A model generated the notes under the pieces. The model was not told the origin of the DNA and made no database searches. It saw only the letters and a list, made by a program, of their open reading frames with translations. A program made the position numbers and the translations under genes. From positions 1 to 17,870 of the forward strand of contig DIMG01000013.1 of assembly GCA_002425415.1 (NCBI GenBank): 17,870 nt of DNA, read 5' to 3'. Source of the DNA: Micavibrio sp. UBA5572. Lineage in GTDB: Bacteria > Pseudomonadota > Alphaproteobacteria > Micavibrionales > Micavibrionaceae. Positions 7,569-13,562 of this stretch are shown piece by piece. Position 1 is the stretch's first letter; each line of letters begins with the position of its first letter.

Positions 7569-8682
7569 GGCCACCTCTAAAAACCCTGCATTTTTTTAGC
7601 TGATGGCGTGAGTGCATGAATTTGTTGTGGATTATGGCGGACATTGCCGCCGTTTTTCTAGTTTTTACCTGCCGGTGTCCGGTGTTTTCATCTTCCGGCG
7701 TTACGCGGACGCCGGTTTTGTCAGGAAGATGAATCGTTGCAGGTTGTAGACGATGTTTTTCAGCCCAATGTTTGCTTCAGCGCGAACGATACCGATGGAG
7801 CGGACGAACTTACCGCCCATCTGCGCCTGCCGTCCGAAGACGTGCTCAACGCGCGCGCGGATTTTTGACCGGCGTGTGTTGATCGCTTGTTTTGCTTCGG
7901 ATAGAGGATGTCCGCGCGCTCCTTTATAATGAATGTGCGAGCGATAACCGCGCTCTTTTAATGCCGCCTCGCGTTCTTTTGTGCGGTAAGCGGCATCGGC
8001 CCAGGCATCCTTCGATGTGTTTTTTTCGTCGAAAACTTCATCGAAGGCATTGCTGTCGTGAAGGCTGGCCTCGCTCACATGATAGCGCCGGATCAGCTTG
8101 TGCGTCTTGTCCGTGTTGATGTGGTTCTTGTAGCCGTAAAAATTCTGCTCATTCTTCACAGTCCACCGCGCATCAATGATCTGACCGCCACTCGCCATCA
8201 GGCCGTGTTCTTCCAGATGGCGGTCAAACCGTGCAAACAGCTTTTCCACCGCGCCCGCCTGCGCCAGACGCTCGCGGAACAGCCAGATCGTCTTTGCGTC
8301 CGGCACACGCCCGTCCATCTCCAACCCGAGGAACCGCATGAACGACAGCCGGTCGCGTATCTGGTACTCCGACTGATCGTCCGACAGATTGTACAGCGCT
8401 TGCAACACCAAAACCTTGAACATTAGAACATCGTCGAACGGAGGCCGCCCACCGAGGCCGTTATCTTTACGCTGTAACGTCTTCTTCAGGGGCTTGCGAA
8501 AACTTTCCCACGGAATCATCGTCCGCAGACCTTCCAGCGGATCGCCAGCACGGCTCAATGCTTCGTATCTGTCCTGAATATCAAAAAAACCCGGCTGCCC
8601 TGACATCCCTGACTCCTCGTTGTTTACTGAACCAGTGAATCAGAAATCTATGCCGGAATACAGGGGGTTTTTAGAGGTGGCC
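7569..8682 (-). mobile_element. IS5-family insertion sequence, complete ends
   Basis: Perfect 18-bp terminal inverted repeats, GGCCACCTCTAAAAACCC, lie at 7569-7586 and, inverted, at 8665-8682. The target duplication is TATA at 7565-7568 and 8683-8686. The 1114-bp element carries one transposase gene on the minus strand and is visibly richer in GC than its flanks. It splits the methylase gene after codon 52. The preserved duplication and ends suggest a fairly recent insertion. Confidence 0.9.
7701..8606 (-). CDS. IS5-family transposase, probably internally deleted
   Basis: The product has 301 residues. The N-terminal IS5 domain is present (SFRKPL...GGRPPFDDVLMFKVLVLQALYNLSD). The DDE residues appear to be D145 (GGQIIDA), D204 (WADAAYRTKE) and E254 (RARVEHVFGRQ). 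Close relatives have about 40 further residues between the first D motif and the DARWT segment (a lysine-rich IVxAPKQRN...QKD part). Here IIDA runs straight into RWTVKNEQNFYGYKNH, as if recombination between two GATGC-like codon pairs had removed the segment near 8170. The frame is kept, but activity is doubtful. The start follows GAGGAG. Family recognition is firm; the deletion is inferred from memory of relatives. Confidence 0.85.
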   Translation of the reverse strand: MSGQPGFFDIQDRYEALSRAGDPLEGLRTMIPWESFRKPLKKTLQRKDNGLGGRPPFDDVLMFKVLVLQALYNLSDDQSEYQIRDRLSFMRFLGLEMDGRVPDAKTIWLFRERLAQAGAVEKLFARFDRHLEEHGLMASGGQIIDARWTVKNEQNFYGYKNHINTDKTHKLIRRYHVSEASLHDSNAFDEVFDEKNTSKDAWADAAYRTKEREAALKERGYRSHIHYKGARGHPLSEAKQAINTRRSKIRARVEHVFGRQAQMGGKFVRSIGIVRAEANIGLKNIVYNLQRFIFLTKPASA

Positions 8683-9261
8683 TATATGCAGATAGTTTCG
8701 ACCTACCCCGATAAGGATACAATTCTCGCCTACCCTGCTCTTATCGGGCAAGCCTATATTGCAGTTAATCAGGGAGAGGACTTTTTAGGCCATGTCGCCG
8801 CAGAAATCGGGGCGTTGGATGTGCGGGCAGGTCAGTTTTTTACACCGCTTCATGTCTGTCAACTTATGGCAGAAATTGGCTTGGTCGGAGCTGGGTCTTT
8901 TATTCGAGACCAAGGATTTATAACCCTGAATGAGCCAACAGCTGGAGCAGGAGCAATGGTAGTTGCTGCCGCTGATGTTCTTGAGCGTCAGGGGTTTGAT
9001 CCTGCCTTTCACATGATTGTGAAAGCGCAGGATATAAGCCAGCTTTGCTTTCATAACAACTCACTTTTAAGGGCATCCCTGCCTTGGTTGAGCGTGCAAA
9101 CACGCTCTCTATGGAAGTTTTCGAGCAGGCATGGACGCCTACATTGTGGGCTTTTTTCAAGAAGCATCAAAACACATCGCCACAGATGGTTTTTTATTAA
9201 GGTCAGATTTTTAGGCCGTGATGCAGACTCGCTTTGCGAGACGTTGTTCTTTTCCTCTCTT

Positions 9262-9400
9262 GGCGCGTTCCGTCAAGACCTTCGCTTCGCTCACGCAGAG
9301 CGCGAACAAGGCCGTATCCCCAATATTTTTTCTCTAATTCTTTTCGAAAAAATCACGGGAGATACCCCTCTACCTTGTTCGGATCTTGACAGAACGCGCC
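9262..9400 (+). promoter_or_regulatory. Long nested inverted repeat E2 before ardC
   Basis: Outer arms at 9262-9280 (GGCGCGTTCCGTCAAGACC) and 9381-9400 (GGATCTTGACAGAACGCGCC) pair almost throughout. Inside them CGAACAAGG (9303-9311) pairs with CCTTGTTCG (9373-9381), GTATCCC (9314-9320) with GGGAGATAC (9357-9365), and ATTTTTT (9325-9331) with AAAAAAT (9347-9353). The core shares about 48 of 57 positions with E1 while the outer arms are different. It ends 66 bases before ardC. Function is inferred: a candidate single-strand promoter or primer site. Confidence 0.65.
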
Positions 9401-9466
9401 GCCTTTTAAGCCGTTTCACGGCGCATAGGGAAATATGCGCAACCATGATTTTAAGGAGAAAAGGAA

Positions 9467-10369
9467 ATGAGCAGAACCGATGTATATGAAACCGTAACCA
9501 ATGCAATCGCCTCAGCTATCGAGAAAGGTTTTTCAGGGGAGACGTTCGAAATGCCTTGGCATGGAATGTCACACATCCCGCAAAATGCCAGCACACAAAA
9601 AGCGTATAGAGGGATTAATGTCCCCCTGCTTTGGATAACCCAGCTTGACCGTGGTTTTAAGTCAGGGCTTTGGGGAACATATAAACAATGGGCAGAGCTA
9701 GGCGCACAGGTCAGAAAGGGCGAAAAATCCACCCAGATTATTTTCTGGAAGCAGATGACAACAGAAGAGACGGAAGAAAGCGAAGATGACAACAAAATCC
9801 GTATGTTTGCGCGATATTCTGCTGTGTTTAATGCCGACCAAGTGGACGGTTTTGAAATTCCAGAAAATCCTAAACCCGCAGAGATTTTGCAGATTGAATC
9901 TTGCACAAAATTTGTGGAGCAAACAGGCGCAATCATTGAGCATGGACATGACGGGGCTTGTTATCAAATCAGCACAGACAAAATCAAAATGCCAGAAATA
10001 GGACTTTTCCGCGCCACCAAACACAGCACCCCAACAGAGAATTATTATTCGACTTTGTTGCACGAATTGACGCACTGGAGCGGAGCATCTCACCGCCTTG
10101 ACCGTTTTACCCAAGGGAAATTTATAGAAAAAAAGGACTACGCTTTTGAAGAGTTGGTTGCAGAACTTGGTGCTGCAATACTTTGCGCATCCTTGGGAGT
10201 AACCCTCTCCCCTCGTCCCGACCATGCACATTATTGCAGCAATTGGCTAAAGGCTTTGGGCAATGATAAGCGGTTCATATTTTCGGCAGCCACCGCAGCA
10301 CAAAAGGCCGTTGATTATCTCTATGACCTTCAACCCTTAACAGCCCCAGAAATGGCGGTGGCGGCATAA
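9467..10369 (+). CDS. ardC: ArdC-like antirestriction protein
   Basis: The product has 300 residues. Residues 1-125 match the ArdC N-terminal ssDNA-binding domain (MPWHGMSHIPQNASTQKAYRG, then GLWGTYKQWAELGAQVRKGE). The C-terminal half is a zinc metallopeptidase-like domain with HELTHWSGASHR at 199-210 (HExxH) and a probable third ligand in EELVAELGAA (229-236). ArdC proteins are known to protect plasmid DNA against restriction soon after conjugative entry. AAGGAG precedes the ATG. The gene follows the long inverted repeat E2 and the broken methylase gene, and a 56-codon gene comes next, probably in the same transcript. All motifs look intact. Confidence 0.9.
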   Translation: MSRTDVYETVTNAIASAIEKGFSGETFEMPWHGMSHIPQNASTQKAYRGINVPLLWITQLDRGFKSGLWGTYKQWAELGAQVRKGEKSTQIIFWKQMTTEETEESEDDNKIRMFARYSAVFNADQVDGFEIPENPKPAEILQIESCTKFVEQTGAIIEHGHDGACYQISTDKIKMPEIGLFRATKHSTPTENYYSTLLHELTHWSGASHRLDRFTQGKFIEKKDYAFEELVAELGAAILCASLGVTLSPRPDHAHYCSNWLKALGNDKRFIFSAATAAQKAVDYLYDLQPLTAPEMAVAA

Positions 10370-10411
10370 AGCCGCCACCCTCCCCCCACCACAGAGAAAG
10401 AGACCAGAATA

Positions 10412-10582
10412 ATGACTTATATCGCCTATGTTAAAACCCAGAATGGACAAAGGAAGCATTCCGCATGGAATAACCAGAATGATTGTCTCAAACAAGTGCG
10501 AACCCTCAAAGGGCATGGTTATCGTGCCTTATGGGATAGCATTCCTGCCACGCTTGATGTCCCAAATGGCTATTATTTTTAA
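10412..10582 (+). CDS. Small conserved-looking protein of 56 residues
   Basis: The frame from ATG 10412 to TAA 10580-10582 gives MTYIAYVKTQNGQRKHSAWN, then NQNDCLKQVRTLKGHGYRAL, then WDSIPATLDVPNGYYF. It begins 42 bases after ardC on the same strand, and the sequence just before it is purine-rich (AGAGAAAGAGACC). The residue make-up is protein-like, with no low complexity. The layout (a tiny basic protein behind ardC) suggests an accessory of the antirestriction unit, but no domain is recognised and no function is claimed. Confidence 0.62.
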   Translation: MTYIAYVKTQNGQRKHSAWNNQNDCLKQVRTLKGHGYRALWDSIPATLDVPNGYYF

Positions 10583-10587
10583 CCCTT

Positions 10588-10634
10588 ACATAGCAAAGTG
10601 GCAATATTGCTATGTAGGTATGTTGCTACTTTGC
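10588..10634. repeat. Degenerate repeat unit R1 with inverted arms
   Basis: ACATAGCAA (10588-10596) and TTGCTATGT (10607-10615) form a 9-bp inverted repeat, followed by GTATGTTGCTACTTTGC. It resembles the units between 11089 and 11480 near parA. It sits in the 92-base gap before the next gene and may be an outlying binding site of the partition partner protein. Confidence 0.5.
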
Positions 10635-10674
10635 TTTGTGTTCAAATAAGCAAATAGATTTTACGGAGAATGTT

Positions 10675-11082
10675 ATGCAAGATACCTCAATCCTCACAAT
10701 CCCGACTGAAAAAATTAATCTGATGTGGGATGAATCCACCTATTTTGATGAAACTGATGACGAAGATAATTTGGCCGATTTAATCCAAATTGCATTCAAG
10801 AATTTCTTGGGTGAGTTTGGTTATATATTGCAGCAAATTTCACCAGCAGGATTTTTCTTTGTTGAAGGCCGTAATATGGGTTGGAGACATTTATCTGGAC
10901 ACCTGAATGTTACTGCTGGAGATGCTTGCGAGTTTATCAGAAAAGCCTTCCCCTCTACATCCGAATGGACGCTGCGCGGCTCATTCGATGTGAAAAGAAA
11001 AATCCTAGAGTTTTCTCTCTACCATCATGACTCTCCTACAGGTGAGTTTTATTTGGTTGTTGACGGAAGTAAAACCCAATAA
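10675..11082 (+). CDS. Hypothetical protein, acidic
   Basis: The product has 135 residues from ATG 10675, chosen for GGAG six bases upstream; an ATG at 10636 lacks such a site. The N-terminal part is acidic (DESTYFDETDDEDNLADL). The middle has FGYILQQISPAGFFFVEGRNMGWRH, and the C-terminal part alternates hydrophobic and polar residues like a small alpha/beta fold (FDVKRKILEFSLYHHDSPTG). I do not recognise the family. It lies between repeat clusters that also flank parA, so it may be controlled by the same binding protein. An acidic, plasmid-borne protein of this size could be a DNA mimic or modulator, but nothing in the sequence proves that. Confidence 0.7.
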   Translation: MQDTSILTIPTEKINLMWDESTYFDETDDEDNLADLIQIAFKNFLGEFGYILQQISPAGFFFVEGRNMGWRHLSGHLNVTAGDACEFIRKAFPSTSEWTLRGSFDVKRKILEFSLYHHDSPTGEFYLVVDGSKTQ

Positions 11083-11480
11083 GGAGGCAACATAGCTAAG
11101 TTGCTATGTTGTCGCTTTGCTTGGATGTTAAATTGGACTGCACCAACATAGGCAAGTGGCTATGTAAGTATGTTGTCATTTTCTAGATTGAAATTCATTG
11201 AAAACATTGAGTTTTTTTAATACTTACATAAGTTGCTAAGTGAGCGTGTTGTTAGTTTCTAATGTTTTTGGCCAATCAGGACTCATCAAAGCCGGTGCCA
11301 CAAATCAGAAGATTTTATCAACTTGTCTACGTTGTTAAGTTGTTAGGTGTTTAAATAGGCACTTCACTACAAGGCAATGTAGTGATATATTTACTTGAAC
11401 GGGTTGCTTTTCTTTTTGTCCTTCTGACGAATGAGCAACTTACCTACCTACCAACGTTGCTATCCAGCAAGGAGAATAAG
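11083..11480. repeat. Array of degenerate repeats upstream of parA: candidate centromere/operator
   Basis: The 398 bases before parA hold several related units. At 11089-11110, AACATAGC pairs with GCTATGTT and is followed by TGTCGCTTTGC. At 11146-11165, ACATAG pairs with CTATGT and is followed by AAGTATGTTGTC. At 11224-11255 the unit is TTACATAAGTTGCTAAGTG and then GTGTTGTTAG. Weaker forms occur around 11320-11348 and 11434-11464 (GAGCAACTTACC...ACGTTGCTA). Small ParA systems usually keep their centromere next to the operon and let the partner protein bind there as repressor. No gene was seen here other than the parA leader. Confidence 0.55.
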
Positions 11481-12164
11481 ATGGTCAAAATTGTTACAGT
11501 TTCCTCCAGTAAAGGCGGAGCAGGAAAAACTACTACTACGATTTGTCTCGCTGATTATTGGGCGAGAATGGGAAATCGTGTTGGGCTTATAGATACCGAT
11601 CCAAATAAAAGTTTGTCGAGATGGTTTCAAAAAGGTCGTGAAAATGGCTTCTTTGAGGGAATTGAATTTCGTCAGGAGCTTCAGGATAAGCAAATCATTG
11701 AAACCGCAAAACAGCTTTCTAAAACCTGCGACATTTTGCTTATTGATGTCGCTGGTATTGCGTCGATTTCACTTCTAAAGGCTGCCGGCATTGCTGATCT
11801 TGTTATTATCCCAGCTCAGCCTAATGAGGACGACTTTCTTGAGGCCGCTAATACGGCAGCTATTGTTAAAGAGGCCATGGAACTCACTGGGCGCTCAATT
11901 CCTTACAGGACCGTTATAACAAGGGGCAAGCAGAATACTTCAGTCCTTCGCCATATGGTCAATCAGCTCAAGCGGATGAACTATCCTGTGTTCGATACGA
12001 TCATTCATGATCGAACCATCTACCCACAGGCGCGTTTCAACGGGAATACACCTGTCAGCTTGGAACCTAGTGGCTCTGCCGCGCTTGAAATTGAAAATCT
12101 GGCCGAAGAGATAGTGGCACAACTTGTTGCCGACCATGAAAAGAAACAGTCTCAGGCAGCTTAA
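11481..12164 (+). CDS. parA: ParA-family partition ATPase (small, type Ib-like)
   Basis: The product has 227 residues, the size of small ParA/ParF proteins that lack an N-terminal HTH. The deviant Walker A motif is SSSKGGAGKTTTT at residues 8-20. Then come LIDTDPNKSLSRW and the Walker B-like ILLIDVAGIASISLL. The segment LVIIPAQPNEDD and a C-terminal HDRTIYPQARFNG follow as in this family. ParA binds non-specific DNA as ATP dimers and moves plasmids bound by its partner. The ATG at 11481 has AAGGAG upstream; a longer frame from 11382 has none and would run through the repeats. The small gene 69 bases downstream is the likely centromere-binding partner. The codons and composition match its neighbours. 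Confidence 0.9.
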   Translation: MVKIVTVSSSKGGAGKTTTTICLADYWARMGNRVGLIDTDPNKSLSRWFQKGRENGFFEGIEFRQELQDKQIIETAKQLSKTCDILLIDVAGIASISLLKAAGIADLVIIPAQPNEDDFLEAANTAAIVKEAMELTGRSIPYRTVITRGKQNTSVLRHMVNQLKRMNYPVFDTIIHDRTIYPQARFNGNTPVSLEPSGSAALEIENLAEEIVAQLVADHEKKQSQAA

Positions 12165-12165
12165 A

Positions 12166-12207
12166 AGTTACATTGTTACTACGCCACTTTGCTACCTAGC
12201 AACTTGA
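12166..12207. repeat. Degenerate repeat between parA and its partner gene
   Basis: The gap contains GTTACATTGTTACTACG, then CCACTTTGCTACCTAGCAAC, which resembles the units upstream of parA (TTGCTA/TAGCAA cores). TAGCAA and TTGCTA are present in opposite orientations. It could be another site for the partner protein or a control element for that gene alone. Confidence 0.42.
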
Positions 12208-12233
12208 ACATGATGAAAACAAAGGAATTTACA

Positions 12234-12560
12234 ATGGCTAAAACATTAAGAGATGTTGAAATCTCACACATCAAAAATGATAATGATGACGACAGATTTG
12301 GCAGCGTGGAGAGCAAGCTGAGCAAGCCGAGTAGTATGTCGCTGCCCAATATATCTCCGACGGTCGTTCCAGACCCTCAGAAGGAGCGTCGCAATAGCTC
12401 TTTGTCCATGCCTGTCTACGTTTGGGATTTATTGGCAGATGCCGCTCATAATTCGCGTGAGCCTCAGAATATCTTTGTAATGAAGGCGCTTAAGATGGCA
12501 GGCTTGCCTATTGATGAAACTGACTTGGTAGACCCTCGGAAAACCAGATATTCCAAATAG
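12234..12560 (+). CDS. Small DNA-binding partition partner (ParB/ParG-like)
   Basis: The product has 108 residues from ATG 12234 (AAAGGA upstream). The first 60 residues are polar and probably flexible (KNDNDDDRFGSVESKLSKPS). The C-terminal part reads RRNSSLSMPVYVWDLLADAAHNSREPQNIFVMKALKMAG, consistent with a beta strand followed by two helices, as in ribbon-helix-helix proteins. A flexible N-terminus and an RHH C-terminus, directly behind a small parA, is the plan of ParG-like centromere-binding proteins; the N-terminal arm is where such proteins touch ParA. The repeats around the operon are the expected binding sites. Identification is by context and fold pattern, not by strong sequence similarity. 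Confidence 0.68.
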   Translation: MAKTLRDVEISHIKNDNDDDRFGSVESKLSKPSSMSLPNISPTVVPDPQKERRNSSLSMPVYVWDLLADAAHNSREPQNIFVMKALKMAGLPIDETDLVDPRKTRYSK

Positions 12561-12765
12561 GGGAGAGTAGACCTAGGTCTTGGGCGTCCCCGCCCTTCGG
12601 TCGGTCAGACTCTATTCGCTAAGGCCGCGCTTTGCGCAGCCTAACCTCACCGAACCCCCTGCGGGGTTTCGTCCCATTCGGGTGACGATCCTTGACGCAA
12701 GAAGGGAAGGGGGTCTGATTTGGGTAAACCATTTCTGGATTCACGTCAATAGACAAAAAGAACCA
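12561..12765. other. GC-rich cluster of hairpins after the partition operon
   Basis: Consecutive hairpins are visible. AGACCTAGGTCT is a 12-bp palindrome at 12569-12580. AGGCCGCGC/GCGCAGCCT lies at 12622-12642. AACCCC/GGGGTT lies at 12653-12668. CGTCCC/GGGTGACG lies at 12670-12687. CAGAC near 12606 can pair with GTCTG near 12713. The tract has no clear T run at its end and no convincing gene. It may be a terminator of the partition operon, a priming site, or a fourth structured element of the E1-E3 kind. Confidence 0.4.
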
Positions 12766-12791
12766 TAACCCATTGAATTAACAGGAAAATA

Positions 12792-12807
12792 TGTTTCACG
12801 TGAAACA
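12792..12807. promoter_or_regulatory. parS: Exact chromosomal-type parS site
   Basis: TGTTTCACGTGAAACA is identical to the canonical 16-bp parS sequence bound by Spo0J/ParB of bacterial chromosomes, and the palindrome extends by one more pair (A12791, T12808). About 17,900 positions give an expected chance count near 4 in a million for an exact 16-mer. It lies between the hairpin cluster and a decayed IS3 copy. The only classical ParB-domain protein in the window (5605-7335) has a different C-terminal part, so the reader could be the host chromosomal ParB. Confidence 0.8.
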
Positions 12808-12912
12808 TTATGTAACTATCTGCGTAAACGTGTATGTCGTCAGAACCTATTGGACAGATGAGGTTATAAATTAAGGTGGTATTTTGTCTCCCGTAGGGTT
12901 TATTTGTTGATG

Positions 12913-13286
12913 TTAAGCTGCAGCAGATTGTCTGTGCAACAGTTTTCTTAAATTAAGAGTGTTTTCCTTTATTTTCTGCCTGTATGCGAGGACGGTATGA
13001 CCGCGCCCGAGCCAGACATCTTCAGATAAGTAAAATCTGTTTGCCAGAGCTGGTTAATCGCCGTAGTCGGTTGATGGAACTTATCTGCAGCTTTCATCAC
13101 AATCCATGCCGGAGAGGTAATCAGGTCATGGTCTTTGAGAATACGATAGACTGTGGCTTCCGAGAGGAAGTATTGCTTCTCCTCTGTAAACCGGATTGCC
13201 AGCTCCCGTGGCGAGAGGTCAGAGGAGTCCAGAGCCATATCAACCAGCTCCTTGCGCTTCTCATCGGGAACCTTATGCCGTATCAA
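12913..13286 (-). pseudogene. IS3-family transposase (OrfB) remnant, internally deleted
   Basis: The N-side reads HKVPDEKRKELVDMALDSSD, then LSPRELAIRFTEEKQYFLSE and LITSPAWIVMKAADKF, and reaches QLWQTDFTYLK, the first catalytic Asp region of IS3-type integrase domains. From about 13023 the sequence continues in another frame as EDVWLGRGHTVLAYRQKIKE...LLHRQSAAA and stops at 12915-12913. That is the usual C-terminal end of such transposases. So the middle of the gene, with the second Asp and the Glu, has been lost and the frame shifted. The upstream part (OrfA and the start of OrfB) is also missing: the similarity begins abruptly near 13280. It is a dead fragment. IS ends were not identified with certainty. 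Confidence 0.78.
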
Positions 13287-13462
13287 GTTCAGTATTGAAT
13301 ACGATTTTTACCCTTGTTGATTTAAAAAATGGTCGCGAGATATGGAGAGGAGAGGGGAGTTCGTCAGGTGATGAAATTTCCTCTATCAATTTGCTCTTAA
13401 GTGCCGGAGAAGCGGCCATTGATGACCTGAGCGCAAAGGCTATTATCCCGAACGCCAAATAG
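13287..13462 (+). pseudogene. C-terminal remnant of an unknown gene
   Basis: Immediately beyond the IS3 fragment an open frame without a good start reads LNTIFTLVDLKNGREIWRGE, then GSSSGDEISSINLLLSAGEA, then AIDDLSAKAIIPNAK and a TAG. It looks like the end of a secreted or lipoprotein-type protein (a strand with DLKNGREIW, then a helix). Its 5' part is missing at the IS3 junction near 13280. Identity is not recognised. It may be the tail of a gene truncated by the IS or by a rearrangement that joined two regions. Confidence 0.4.
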
Positions 13463-13472
13463 TTCTAAAGAT

Positions 13473-13562
13473 CGGCAAAAAGATCGGCAAAATTGATTGT
13501 GTTGCATATGTATATCTAGTTGATATACAATGGGTATTATGCGGCAAAAAGATCGGCAAAAT
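13473..13562 (+). repeat. Perfect 21-bp direct repeat around the fic start
   Basis: The 21 bases at 13473-13493 recur exactly at 13542-13562; they begin CGGCAAAAAGATCGG. The second copy is codons 5-11 of the fic gene (RQKDRQN). The first copy would encode the same seven residues and then a TGA. Between them lie GTATATC/GATATAC inverted arms (13510-13516, 13522-13528) and a promoter-like TTGCAT-16-TATACA (13502-13529). This looks like a duplication of the gene's 5' end around a new control region. Confidence 0.7.

Larger units (their letters stand above)
7412..9200 (+). pseudogene. N6-adenine DNA methylase-like gene, disrupted by an IS and a frameshift
   Basis: The gene starts at ATG 7412 (AAGGA upstream) and runs for 52 residues to NALENRY. 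There an IS5-family element (7569-8682) is inserted. Removing the IS and one TATA copy joins the frame exactly: RY-MQIVSTYPDKD. The second part carries GQFFTP and the SAM-binding NEPTAGAGAM, as in HsdM-like N6 methylases. Near 9069-9072 a second lesion shifts the frame: the sequence before it reads QDISQLCFHNNSLL and the expected continuation GIPALVERANTLSMEVFEQ is in the +1/-2 frame, ending at TAA 9198-9200. A classic NPPY motif was not seen. In related plasmids such methylases sit in leading regions beside ParB-like genes and could protect entering DNA. Two independent lesions indicate loss of function. Confidence 0.82.

Noticed and set aside
8058..8426. Rightward frames inside the IS5 transposase gene
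   Set aside because: They are shadows of the GC-rich transposase gene on the opposite strand.
12580..12768. Rightward 62-codon open frame in the hairpin cluster
   Set aside because: It overlaps several perfect hairpins, has no ribosome site, and its composition (many R and P) reflects the GC-rich repeats.
13196..13298. Rightward frame over the IS3 remnant
   Set aside because: It is antisense to recognisable transposase sequence; only the part after about 13287 was kept, as a gene tail.
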